From contig OZ253939.1 of NCBI GenBank assembly GCA_965267245.1, positions 1,054,001-1,118,000 of the forward strand: 64,000 nucleotides of DNA. Direction: 5' to 3'. This DNA comes from JANSWY01 sp965267245. GTDB taxonomy: Bacteria; Bacteroidota; Bacteroidia; Cytophagales; Cyclobacteriaceae. Of this stretch, positions 8,745 through 17,241 are shown piece by piece. A program made the position numbers and the translations under genes. Position 1 is the first letter of the stretch. Each line of letters starts with the position of its first letter. The notes under the pieces are model-generated. The model ran no database searches, had not been told where the DNA came from, and worked only from the letters and a program-made list of their open reading frames with translations.

Positions 8745-9305
8745 TTACTTTATGTCATCAGTAAAGTGGCCGTCATGTTGTCCTTTTGAGAACTTTTTAG
8801 CGTTAAATGAAGAAGATTCTCCTTTTGGAATTGAAAGGCTATTCCATTTTTCCCCCGCAATCATTCTTCCTATGTAAACAATTTGACCAACATGATAGGC
8901 ATAATGCATCATTTGCCTGTTAATCGCTTCGAATAGTGTATGCTTTTGATTTCTAATAAAAACATGTGACTGGAAGTTATCTTGAGTAATGGTATCAAGC
9001 GCTCCAAACAAACAAGACCACCCTTCCTCCCATTTCTCAAGAAGTTCATCTCTACTGGCAATAACTGATTCAAATTCCTGATCGCGATTTCTCCAGTCTT
9101 TTTCACCATCACTTTCAAGGAAATCCGTCCACCGTGATAACATATTGCCCCAAAGGTGATTGACAATAATGGCTATTGAATTACTCTCATTATTAAATTG
9201 CCAGAACAAATCACTCTCCTCTATTTGGTCAAATGTCTTATCTCCTAATGTTTTGTAATATTCAAATTGCTTAATTGCACTGCCTAAATAATTAGCTTCA
9301 TTCAT
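8745..9305 (-). CDS. DinB/DUF1572-like four-helix metal-binding protein
   Basis: A 186-residue protein of the DinB-like superfamily. The three metal-binding histidines are in place: His50 in IVNHLWGN, and His134 and His138 in MMHYAYHVGQIVY. The HYAYHVGQ..YIGR stretch is a family hallmark and fits the DUF1572 group. Members related to bacillithiol S-transferases use such a site, but others have no known reaction. It ends four bases from the convergent lipoprotein gene and starts 11 bp after the end of the 13-residue-repeat protein, so it may be the last gene of the channel operon. Confidence 0.85.
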   Translation of the reverse strand: MNEANYLGSAIKQFEYYKTLGDKTFDQIEESDLFWQFNNESNSIAIIVNHLWGNMLSRWTDFLESDGEKDWRNRDQEFESVIASRDELLEKWEEGWSCLFGALDTITQDNFQSHVFIRNQKHTLFEAINRQMMHYAYHVGQIVYIGRMIAGEKWNSLSIPKGESSSFNAKKFSKGQHDGHFTDDIK

Positions 9306-9316
9306 TAATGTTAACG

Positions 9317-9712
9317 TTAATCCTGTACATCCACTTTGATTGAACCATAATTAGAATAACCACCCACCTGTTCAATATTGACATCTAATACGTCAGAAGT
9401 ATTGATCTCCTTGATATCTACATTGAGGTTATCTGAAGTATTTATGTCTACAAGTTCTACCTCCAGCTCATCAGAAGTTTCAACCCCAACAATATTCACA
9501 TCAATTTCATCAAAAGCACTTAATCGCACGGTAATTGATCCATCATCGTTTAGAGGAACCAAACCGTATTGTTTTCCAGGGATTACAGCTGGTACATCCC
9601 CTGCAAAAGCTTTTGGCATAAATTCTACCTGGTTGAAGGTGATCAATACAAGGCAAATTGCGATCACCGTCAATACACTTTTAGTGTAAAAATCAACTTT
9701 CAAATTATTCAT
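9317..9712 (-). CDS. Small anchored protein with 13-residue repeats
   Basis: 131 residues from the ATG at 9712. Residues 13-27 (VLTVIAICLVLITFN) form one membrane helix or uncleaved signal, leaving a ~95-residue extracytoplasmic part. Residues 68-119 consist of four 13-residue units: DEIDVNIVGVETS, DELEVELVDINTS, DNLNVDIKEINTS and DVLDVNIEQVGGY (pattern D-x-hydrophobic-x-V-x-hydrophobic-x-x-hydrophobic-x-T-S). These look like stacked beta strands and are strongly acidic. It starts 19 bp after the ligand-gated channel gene and may be an accessory subunit. No known family is recognised. Confidence 0.75.
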   Translation of the reverse strand: MNNLKVDFYTKSVLTVIAICLVLITFNQVEFMPKAFAGDVPAVIPGKQYGLVPLNDDGSITVRLSAFDEIDVNIVGVETSDELEVELVDINTSDNLNVDIKEINTSDVLDVNIEQVGGYSNYGSIKVDVQD

Positions 9713-9731
9713 AATCAAATATTTATATTTT

Positions 9732-10793
9732 CTAATCCAGATCACTCTCAGAAAGCAATACCATCCATTCCATTTTCTCAACATTTTGAAGCATGGAGAT
9801 GTTAATTTCATCAACCAATTCAGGGGATAATTGCTCACTAAACCCAAAAGCATAGAGCTGTGGGTTAAACTTGATATTGAATAAACTGTAACTGCCGAGC
9901 GTATCAATTGAAATAATTGAATTCAGTATCGGTCTGTCATAAGCAACAACATCAATTTCCTCGGAATTCAGGGATTCTAATAATTCTTGCATGGTTTCAA
10001 ATGTCACTGTTCCCTTGAAAAAATTATTCTTCAACCACTCGTGGGTTGCTGAATTGTGAATGGTGCCAACCTTATTGTCTTTAAAATCCTCGATTACATT
10101 AGAACTACCTCCAATTTTGTTAACCGTAAGTGAGGAAGCAATACTAGCCGTAAATCCAGAAATGATAATAATCGCAGTAAACATCCAGACTAATGCCACA
10201 ATGCGTCCCCCAGCTGTTCTAGGTGATTTATCTCCATATCCTACGGTAGTCATGGTTACAGCGGACCACCAAAAACCTTCCCAAATACCCTTTAGACCTT
10301 TATCAAATTCTTCGTGATTATGGCGATTCTCAAAAAACCAGATGAGCAAACCAAACACAAGAATTACCAATACCAGTGCCCCTAAAGCCCGAATGAAATT
10401 GACGGAGAAAAATGAGCTGATAAATTCAATTGCCTTCATAAAGGCCGATTCTTCCCTCTCTAATAGGGAAGCATGGGTAATGTAGTATGGCGTAGAGAAG
10501 TCCATAACTTCCGCTCTTGAACTTGTAATTGTCAATGGTGAAAGACATAGGTCAATGGAATTATTCTCTAGTGCCATCAACAAACTATCCAAAGGCATTT
10601 CATGGTATTCAAAATAAATGTTATTCTCATTGGCGATGTTCTCCCAGAGCCAAACTGTAGGTCCAGTCAACACATCTTCAGTTTCAATCACAAAAGGTGG
10701 AACTAGTTTATAGCCCACTTTGAGAGTATCTGATGGTTGAGAAAACGATGAAAAGGACATGAATGAAAGGAATACAATACACAGGTATCTCAT
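9732..10793 (-). CDS. GluR0-like ligand-gated potassium channel
   Basis: 353 residues with a signal peptide (residues 1-19, ends SSFSQ). A periplasmic amino-acid-binding-type lobe (about 22-115, with LSPLTITSSRAEVMDFSTPY typical of solute-binding proteins) is interrupted by a pore module: TM1 at about 136-154, pore loop with potassium selectivity filter TVGYGD at 183-188, and TM2 at about 197-216. The second half of the binding lobe follows (about 228-345). This split arrangement is that of prokaryotic glutamate-receptor channels such as GluR0. The ligand cannot be predicted. It is followed closely by the 13-residue-repeat protein. Confidence 0.9.
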   Translation of the reverse strand: MRYLCIVFLSFMSFSSFSQPSDTLKVGYKLVPPFVIETEDVLTGPTVWLWENIANENNIYFEYHEMPLDSLLMALENNSIDLCLSPLTITSSRAEVMDFSTPYYITHASLLEREESAFMKAIEFISSFFSVNFIRALGALVLVILVFGLLIWFFENRHNHEEFDKGLKGIWEGFWWSAVTMTTVGYGDKSPRTAGGRIVALVWMFTAIIIISGFTASIASSLTVNKIGGSSNVIEDFKDNKVGTIHNSATHEWLKNNFFKGTVTFETMQELLESLNSEEIDVVAYDRPILNSIISIDTLGSYSLFNIKFNPQLYAFGFSEQLSPELVDEINISMLQNVEKMEWMVLLSESDLD

Positions 10794-11034
10794 TGATCAA
10801 GTTGGATTAGATTAACACTAAAGATAGAGGATGAGAGGCGTGTTTGAAAACAAGTTGTCAAATAGAAAGGAGGCCTATCAAACAGTTAAAACCTTTTTAG
10901 AAGACTCGAGATATACCCAAAAAAAACAATTCTGGGGTTTGATTTGTCATATTGGACTAATTGAAGCCTTATTTGCCTCCCAGGAACAGCCTTTTGAATA
11001 TATAACATTCCTATTTTTGACCAAACTTGAGAAA

Positions 11035-13212
11035 ATGAAGAAACTTTTAGCCATACTGGCAATCAACTTTGCTATGGGTATTCATGTCAATGCCCAAACC
11101 GATGAATCCATTGAGTCAAAAATTGATGACATCATCAGTCAACTTACACTTGATGAGAAAGTCGCTATGTGTCATGCGCAATCTAAGTTTAGTTCACCCG
11201 GAGTGCCTAGATTAGGTATCCCAGAATTATGGATGTCAGACGGTCCGCATGGGGTTCGTGCTGAGATCAATTGGGATAACTGGGGATATGCCGGATGGAC
11301 CAATGATTCCATTACTGCATTCCCAGCATTAACAGCACTTGCAGCTACATTTGATCCCGATTTATCTGGTCAATATGGTGTAGCTGTAGGAGAAGAGGCT
11401 CGCTACAGAAAGAAGGACGTGCTTTTGGGACCTGGTGTAAACATCTATAGAACCCCGTTAAATGGAAGAAACTTTGAATACATGGGAGAAGATCCCTTGC
11501 TGGCGTCTGAAATGGTAGTACCTTATGTGCAAGGTGTTCAATCCAATGGGGTGGCCGCCTGTGTAAAACATTATGTTCTCAATAATCAGGAGCATTGGCG
11601 TTCTGACGTAAATGTCACCATCTCTGATCGGGCCCTTTATGAGATATACCTGCCTGCCTTTAAAGCTGCTGTTCAGGAAGGGAAAACCTGGTCCATTATG
11701 GGGGCTTACAATAAGTATGAGGGACAATATTGTAGCCATAATGAAAAATTGAATAACAAAATACTAAAAGGTGAATGGGGTTTTGATGGGGTAATCATTA
11801 CAGACTGGGGAGCAGCACGTGACACTAAACAGGCAGCTCTTTATGGACTAGATATTGAAATGGGAACCGGAACTGACGGTATGACTTACTCTCTCGCAAA
11901 CGCCTACGATAACTATTACCTGGCATTTCCTTTTCGTGATATGATTAAGAGTGGTGAAGTAGATGAATCATACGTAGATGATAAAGTAAGAAGGATATTA
12001 CGGTTGATGTTTAGGACGAACATGAATCCCAATAAACCTTTGGGAAGTGTCAATACAAAAGCTCATCATGATGTAGCCAGAAAAATTGGCCAGGAAGCAG
12101 TCGTCTTACTTAAAAATGAAAACAACTTCTTCCCATTGGACCCTGATCAAAAAATGACTATTGCCATCATTGGCGAAAATGCAACGAGACCAATGGGACC
12201 CGGAGGAGGATCATCAGAGTTAAAACCACAATTTGAGGTATCAGTGTTGGAAGGCCTTGAGCAAAGATTTAAAAATTCTGAAGTAATCTATAGTCTAGGT
12301 TATTCATCAGGACCTCCTGTTTGGGGTAGAGTTGCGCCATCACCTTATGATGCTGATTCTTTGAGGAATGCGGCTATTGCCATAGCGAAAAAAGCAGATG
12401 TAGTCTTATTTGTTGGAGGATTAAATAAGAATTTCAGAGAAGATTGTGAAGGTGGTGATAGATTGAAGTATGAACTTTCATTCGGTCAAAATGAGTTGAT
12501 AGAAGCATTGGCAGAAGCCAATCCAAACCTGGGCGTGATCATGGTCAGTGGCAATGCCTATGCCACACCGTGGTTATCAAAAACAAAGGCACTTTTGCAG
12601 GGCTGGTACCTGGGAAGCATGGCAGGTCATGCTTTGGCGGATGTTATTTCAGGTGATGTAAACCCATCCGGCAAATTACCTTTCACTTTCCCTAAGAAAC
12701 TAGCAGATAATGCAGCTCATAGTTTTGGATCTGAATCTTATCCTGGGATCAATATGGAACAGACCTACAAAGAAGACATTTTGGTAGGTTACCGATGGCA
12801 CGAAACCAAGAAGATATTACCGCAATTCCCATTTGGGTTTGGATTATCATACACAGATTTTGAGCTAACAAACATTGTTACAGATCAAAAGAAATATTCT
12901 AAGGAAGATCAAATCACAGTGAATTTTGATGTCTCAAATAAAGGAAATATGGACGGAGCTGAGGTTGTTCAGGTATATATTGGAAAACCAAAATCAAAGG
13001 TGGCAAGAGCCAAGAAAGAACTGAAAGGTTTTTCAAAAAACTTTGTACAGCGTGGCAACTCTATAGATGGCAAAATCGAAATTCCCGTAAGCTCATTGGC
13101 TTATTATGATGAAGCTAATTCTGATTGGGTTATTGAGAGTGGTCAATATGAAGTATTTGTTGGAAATGCGTCTAACAACATCTCTAAAACATTAAAAATT
13201 ACAATTGAATAA
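11035..13212 (+). CDS. Secreted GH3 beta-glucosidase
   Basis: 725 residues from the ATG at 11035, which begins a signal peptide (MKKLLAILAINFAMGIHVNA, cut before QTDE). The frame is open for 68 codons upstream, but that extension has no family match. GH3 features: RNFEYMGEDP (145-154), the KHY substrate-binding motif (178-180), catalytic nucleophile Asp257 in VIITDWGA, the alpha/beta sandwich domain (about 400-600), and a C-terminal fibronectin-III-like domain starting near FGFGLSYTDFEL. It probably removes terminal beta-linked glucose or related sugars in the periplasm or outside the cell. The GH2 gene nearby suggests a polysaccharide-use role, but no SusC/SusD pair is present. Confidence 0.93.
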   Translation: MKKLLAILAINFAMGIHVNAQTDESIESKIDDIISQLTLDEKVAMCHAQSKFSSPGVPRLGIPELWMSDGPHGVRAEINWDNWGYAGWTNDSITAFPALTALAATFDPDLSGQYGVAVGEEARYRKKDVLLGPGVNIYRTPLNGRNFEYMGEDPLLASEMVVPYVQGVQSNGVAACVKHYVLNNQEHWRSDVNVTISDRALYEIYLPAFKAAVQEGKTWSIMGAYNKYEGQYCSHNEKLNNKILKGEWGFDGVIITDWGAARDTKQAALYGLDIEMGTGTDGMTYSLANAYDNYYLAFPFRDMIKSGEVDESYVDDKVRRILRLMFRTNMNPNKPLGSVNTKAHHDVARKIGQEAVVLLKNENNFFPLDPDQKMTIAIIGENATRPMGPGGGSSELKPQFEVSVLEGLEQRFKNSEVIYSLGYSSGPPVWGRVAPSPYDADSLRNAAIAIAKKADVVLFVGGLNKNFREDCEGGDRLKYELSFGQNELIEALAEANPNLGVIMVSGNAYATPWLSKTKALLQGWYLGSMAGHALADVISGDVNPSGKLPFTFPKKLADNAAHSFGSESYPGINMEQTYKEDILVGYRWHETKKILPQFPFGFGLSYTDFELTNIVTDQKKYSKEDQITVNFDVSNKGNMDGAEVVQVYIGKPKSKVARAKKELKGFSKNFVQRGNSIDGKIEIPVSSLAYYDEANSDWVIESGQYEVFVGNASNNISKTLKITIE

Positions 13213-13225
13213 ATTCCTTTCTTCC

Positions 13226-13495
13226 CTATGAGGCAAGGATCTTCTTCTTTGCCTCACTGGAAGGAATCACTGGAATAATTTCAAAGTCAGCATACTCCGT
13301 CCATTCCTGGGCCCATTCTATCATCAGGTCTTCAGAAGAACTCTCCATAAGTTGGTAGCAATTCAATAGATTGTGATCAACCCAGCTCTCAATGTATTCT
13401 ACACCTTCTGGAAGCAACCTTCCCTCCTGCTCAAAGCGTTCATACAATGCTTTAGCTCTTCCTTCGTGAAAACGTTCTATAACCAGGTACTTCAT
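13226..13495 (-). CDS. DUF3303 family protein
   Basis: An 89-residue protein that matches DUF3303: MKYLVIERFHEG start, GRLLPEGVEYIESWVD in the middle, CYQLMES and ADFEIIPVIPS near the end. Members are small ferredoxin-fold (dimeric alpha-beta) proteins with no assigned function. It starts 13 bp beyond the end of the GH2 lipoprotein gene in the same direction, so it may be co-transcribed. An 8-bp-arm hairpin (13229-13256) lies over its last codons. Confidence 0.8.
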   Translation of the reverse strand: MKYLVIERFHEGRAKALYERFEQEGRLLPEGVEYIESWVDHNLLNCYQLMESSSEDLMIEWAQEWTEYADFEIIPVIPSSEAKKKILAS

Positions 13496-13507
13496 GGGTT
13501 CTTCAGT

Positions 13508-16303
13508 TTAGTTAAAAAGCGATTTAAGTTTAGATTCAGTTATCCCATCATTTGGATCAAAATCATCAGAGTTCATATAATTGAGAATTGACTGGTACAG
13601 CGTCTTTCCTTCAATTGTTTGAAGGGTATTTAATTGAGACATACACACTAACAATTTCCCTTGACCCACTTTGAACTCAAAGATCATCCCAAGTTTATGA
13701 TTTCTCTGCAGGTTATCAATAACCTGAACAATAGGAAAGTAATCCTGATCCAATTCGTCAAGTATTAATGAATTGCTGGCTTTGATTATTGAGTACCATT
13801 GCCAATTTGTATGAAAGTCAGTTGGAAAACTTTTAAATATTGGATGATTTGGTTTTGTGAGAATACCCAATGTTCCCGGTGATACTGGCCTCTTCACATG
13901 CTCACTGATACTTTTGAACATTTCATAATTCCAAAACTCAGGTGGGAAATGGCCTTTGTAGCTCTTTCCTGAAACATCTGCATCATCCGGAAAATACAGT
14001 ACTTTTGAGCCATTTCTCAGATCACTAATCGTTTGAGCATTTAGTTTATTGGAGATTGCAATATTTCCAATATCATTGGGTAAATCCTGATTTGGAAAGA
14101 ACCAAATCGGATAAGAGTTTTGATAGGCCGTCCCTGGCAATGAAAGTTTCAAATGATATTTTTTTGCTTCATTTATGTCACCAACCGATGCATTTATGGT
14201 TCCAAGTGCAGTCAACCCTTCACTTGAAATGAGAGTTTCTCCCAATTCACCACTAGTAATCACTTCATTGTTTTTATTCATTATTTGCCAGTGTACCTTA
14301 CCATCAAAATTCTTGTTAGAATAATTGGACACTTTGATTTGTGCCACAAACGGTTCATCGGCATTCCAACAGAATTTGTTGATTTCTGCTAGTAATGTTA
14401 CATCATTGCAGGACATGCTCCATTCCTCTTCTGAAATCACACCCTTACTATCCATAAATGCATCCAGGACCCCCACCAAAGCAGTTCCCTGACCTGGAAA
14501 GTCTTGTAAATCCAGTAGCTGAAATCCAGCCATATCTTTAGTTCTAAGAGCGGCTTCCATTTCTGCCTTGTAGCAAATTGCCGACCACCTACCAGAAGCC
14601 TGTTGGAATAAACTATCCAAATGCCCCATTCCAGAAGTCTCTAGTTTTTTTTTGAATATATTAAGGTTCCATGGTTTCAAAACACCCTTATACTTTTCGA
14701 TCTCATCATAGTTCGGGTAGATTTGATATTGACCAATTTCATGGCTGATAAGCGGAAGGTCCATGTGATCAACAGCGTAATCAAATTTGTTCATAGTGGA
14801 AGGAACGCTGGTATTTAAGATCCCACCATCATTGGCATCAGCAAAAGCATGTGTCAACCTGGTATGACCAATAATTGAATCACCATTTTCAGGAATTCTG
14901 GCTCCCACAAAAAACTCGCAGTATGTTCTTGGTGGTAAATAACCGATGTTATTATTCGAACCCATGGCGTAAAGTGGTCGGTCATCAAATGATTTTAGAT
15001 TGACCATCAGTTCTTCCACACGATCATGACCACTCCAAATTTCATTGCCCGGGGAGAACATAACGAAGGAAGGATGGTTTCCATACGCTTTCAAAAGTGC
15101 TTTTCCCTCAGTTTCTAACATGTCCTGTACAGTATCAGACTCCAGGCCGCCCCAAAAAGGCAATTCCGCTTGTAGGTAGATCCCTAATTCATCGGCAGCT
15201 GCAAATGCTGCTTCCGGTGGACAATATGTATGGAATCGATAATGATTAATTCCGTATGATCGGGCAATTTCAAATACCCTCAACCACTCTTCCTTATTCA
15301 TTGGCGTATAGCCAGTTTGTGGGAAGACTGCTGCATCATGTTTACCTCTTAGAAATGTTTTCCTTCCATTGATAGTAAACTGTTTATCCTTCGTGCCAAA
15401 CTCTCTCATACCAAAAGTAGTAGACTTTAAATCCAGCACTTCTCCTGACCTGCTAAGAACGACCTCCAGGTCATATAATGGTTGTTCATATTCATCCCAA
15501 AGATCCATTTCGTCTCCCAGGGAATAGGATAAAGTAACCTGTCTGTCACTAATTCCCGAAAAATGCTTGGTTTTGAGTGTTTTCGAGGAACCATTCTTAC
15601 GTAACCGAAGCATGAAATCCAGGTCAAATTTATCTTCTTCATTAACTTCTATATCAAGCCCTACCTCAAAAGACCTCTGTAGTACATCTGGATATACCTT
15701 GATGTTTGCAATGCATTGTTTACCTGTAGCAGTCAATAACAATTGTCCAATAATGCCATTCCAGTTGGTTTGGGTATCATCAGAGTAGATGTGTACATTC
15801 CCATAAGGAGTCCTTTTTAAGTTGTTGTCGACCATGATCGTGATCGTATGTTTACCTGGGGGAAGGTCAGTGCTCATATCGTAGAGTTGAGGTGATTGCA
15901 ACAGAGTAGATTCCCCTACCAATGAACCATCAACCCACACCTTGGTCAATTTTGTTCTTTCCAGGATGAGTTCGATATGTTTGCTACTGAAGCTTTGTGG
16001 AACTGTAATTTCTTTTTGATACCAGGCCTGTCCTTCAAAAATATATTCTCGATTTAGGTGGAGTGTAGTCGTATCTGTATTCAGAAATCCTTTTGCATTA
16101 GAGTCAGTCGTACCCGGTAAGTAAATAGTATCACCAAAATCCTGCTGATTATACCACTCTTCACTTATTCCAATACCCAGAGAATCCAATCTAAATTGCC
16201 AATTACCTGACAGATCAATTACTTGTCTATCGAATGGTTCTTTGGTGGAACAGGAGAAATTAATTGCTATTAACAAGCCAATAAAGAAGTAGGTAATTCT
16301 CAT
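13508..16303 (-). CDS. GH2 family beta-glycosidase lipoprotein
   Basis: 931 residues from the ATG at 16303; a GTG directly before it is in frame. The signal ends in a lipobox (INFSC), so the enzyme is membrane-anchored. The N-terminal jelly-roll sugar-binding domain begins DLSGNWQFRLDSLG; an immunoglobulin-like domain and a TIM barrel follow. The acid/base Glu is about residue 421 (FSPGNEIWSG) and the nucleophile Glu about 522 (LPLISHEIGQYQIYP). The ~350 residues after the barrel include beta domains and a glutamine-amidotransferase-like end seen in some large GH2 enzymes. Beta-galactosidase or related activity is the general expectation; the true sugar is unknown. Confidence 0.9.
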   Translation of the reverse strand: MRITYFFIGLLIAINFSCSTKEPFDRQVIDLSGNWQFRLDSLGIGISEEWYNQQDFGDTIYLPGTTDSNAKGFLNTDTTTLHLNREYIFEGQAWYQKEITVPQSFSSKHIELILERTKLTKVWVDGSLVGESTLLQSPQLYDMSTDLPPGKHTITIMVDNNLKRTPYGNVHIYSDDTQTNWNGIIGQLLLTATGKQCIANIKVYPDVLQRSFEVGLDIEVNEEDKFDLDFMLRLRKNGSSKTLKTKHFSGISDRQVTLSYSLGDEMDLWDEYEQPLYDLEVVLSRSGEVLDLKSTTFGMREFGTKDKQFTINGRKTFLRGKHDAAVFPQTGYTPMNKEEWLRVFEIARSYGINHYRFHTYCPPEAAFAAADELGIYLQAELPFWGGLESDTVQDMLETEGKALLKAYGNHPSFVMFSPGNEIWSGHDRVEELMVNLKSFDDRPLYAMGSNNNIGYLPPRTYCEFFVGARIPENGDSIIGHTRLTHAFADANDGGILNTSVPSTMNKFDYAVDHMDLPLISHEIGQYQIYPNYDEIEKYKGVLKPWNLNIFKKKLETSGMGHLDSLFQQASGRWSAICYKAEMEAALRTKDMAGFQLLDLQDFPGQGTALVGVLDAFMDSKGVISEEEWSMSCNDVTLLAEINKFCWNADEPFVAQIKVSNYSNKNFDGKVHWQIMNKNNEVITSGELGETLISSEGLTALGTINASVGDINEAKKYHLKLSLPGTAYQNSYPIWFFPNQDLPNDIGNIAISNKLNAQTISDLRNGSKVLYFPDDADVSGKSYKGHFPPEFWNYEMFKSISEHVKRPVSPGTLGILTKPNHPIFKSFPTDFHTNWQWYSIIKASNSLILDELDQDYFPIVQVIDNLQRNHKLGMIFEFKVGQGKLLVCMSQLNTLQTIEGKTLYQSILNYMNSDDFDPNDGITESKLKSLFN

Positions 16304-16383
16304 CACTTATGATCATTTTGCCATAAGTTACGATCGTTATAACTGGTCAGCAAGTCTTACAAGGGCTTATAAACAAATGATGA

Positions 16384-16425
16384 CCTAAAAAAAGAAACCC
16401 TAAAAAGCACTTTGCCTTTTAGGGT
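16384..16425 (-). terminator. Rho-independent terminator at the end of the radical SAM cluster
   Basis: On the minus strand a stem ACCCTAAAA / TTTTAGGGT (16425-16417 with 16405-16397, 11-nt loop) is followed by TTCTTTTTTTAGG. It sits after the last gene of the minus-strand cluster (stop at 16570) and before the GH2 gene, so it would separate the two transcription units. Confidence 0.7.
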
Positions 16426-16569
16426 CTCAAACAGCTACGGAACACAATCTATGCTGTAAAGAAAGAGGTTATTTTATAAGCGATCCTGACATAGAACTTT
16501 CCATTTCCGCCAAAAAATAAAATCTCGTTACACTTATCGATGAGCAATACTAGGTTTATCGGCCTTATA

Positions 16570-17241
16570 TCAATTACCAAGACTTAATCGCTCAATTGAG
16601 AAAACTATATTCTCTTCATTAAAGAATTTCTTGCTCTCCTTTAGTATCAAGGTGAAACCATATTTCTCTGCATGCTTCTGGATTGAATCAATTTTACAAT
16701 CTTCACTGAGAATCATCAACACTTTAGATTTTAAGTGCAAATAATTAGATAGCTGTTGGAAGAGTTTCTCGAAGTATTCAAATGACTCACCACAATACCA
16801 TGCTCTCTCCTCATCATTGCCTGGATTTTGGGGGTAATATGGTGGGTTAATCAGCATCAAATCGAATACCTGCAGTGGTATCTCATCAAATAGGTCTGAA
16901 TGGTATGTAGTTATCTGTTGATGATTCGACTGAGCATTCAACTCAACATTTTCTACAGCACTCTGATTGATATCAGAAGCGTGAAGTTCGTGTCCCAGGC
17001 TTGCTAGATATACACTTGTTAGACCTGAACCAGCTCCTAGTTCTAAAACCTTTGATTTATTGGTCTCCAAAATACTCAAGCTATACTCTAGTAAGTATTT
17101 TGAACTAAAAAAGAAACCAGGATGAAATACGCCCGGTAAGACCTCAATCTTGATATGCTGATAGGTAAACTTTCTTGGTTTAAGTTTATACCATCTATAA
17201 AGTGCTTTGAGAAACCAATGTGTGATTTTGTTTTTAATCAT
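16570..17241 (-). CDS. Class I SAM methyltransferase with NPPY motif
   Basis: 223 residues starting at the ATG at 17241, whose A is also the last base of the upstream radical SAM gene's TAA (TAATG). This strongly supports that start over one 15 codons earlier. SAM-binding motif I is VLELGAGSGLTSVYLA (65-80), the acidic end of strand 2 is HASDIN, and NPPY lies at 132-135. NPPY is typical of HemK/PrmC- and RsmC-like enzymes that methylate amide or amino nitrogens. Here it terminates the biosynthetic cluster, so a small molecule or cell-envelope substrate is possible. The target is unknown. Confidence 0.85.
   Translation of the reverse strand: MIKNKITHWFLKALYRWYKLKPRKFTYQHIKIEVLPGVFHPGFFFSSKYLLEYSLSILETNKSKVLELGAGSGLTSVYLASLGHELHASDINQSAVENVELNAQSNHQQITTYHSDLFDEIPLQVFDLMLINPPYYPQNPGNDEERAWYCGESFEYFEKLFQQLSNYLHLKSKVLMILSEDCKIDSIQKHAEKYGFTLILKESKKFFNEENIVFSIERLSLGN

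Noticed and set aside
10831..11034. Longer N-terminus for the GH3 enzyme
   Set aside because: The frame is open, but the signal peptide begins at the ATG at 11035, and the upstream residues do not look like a signal or a known domain.
13229..13256. Bidirectional terminator between the GH3 and DUF3303 genes
   Set aside because: An 8-bp stem (TGAGGCAA / TTGCCTCA) is present, but no T-run follows on either strand and it lies inside coding sequence.
10831..16303. Polysaccharide utilisation locus
   Set aside because: A GH3 and a GH2 enzyme are present, but they are on opposite strands and no SusC/SusD pair or sugar regulator accompanies them; the TonB receptor operon is over 20 kb away with a DUF4249 partner.
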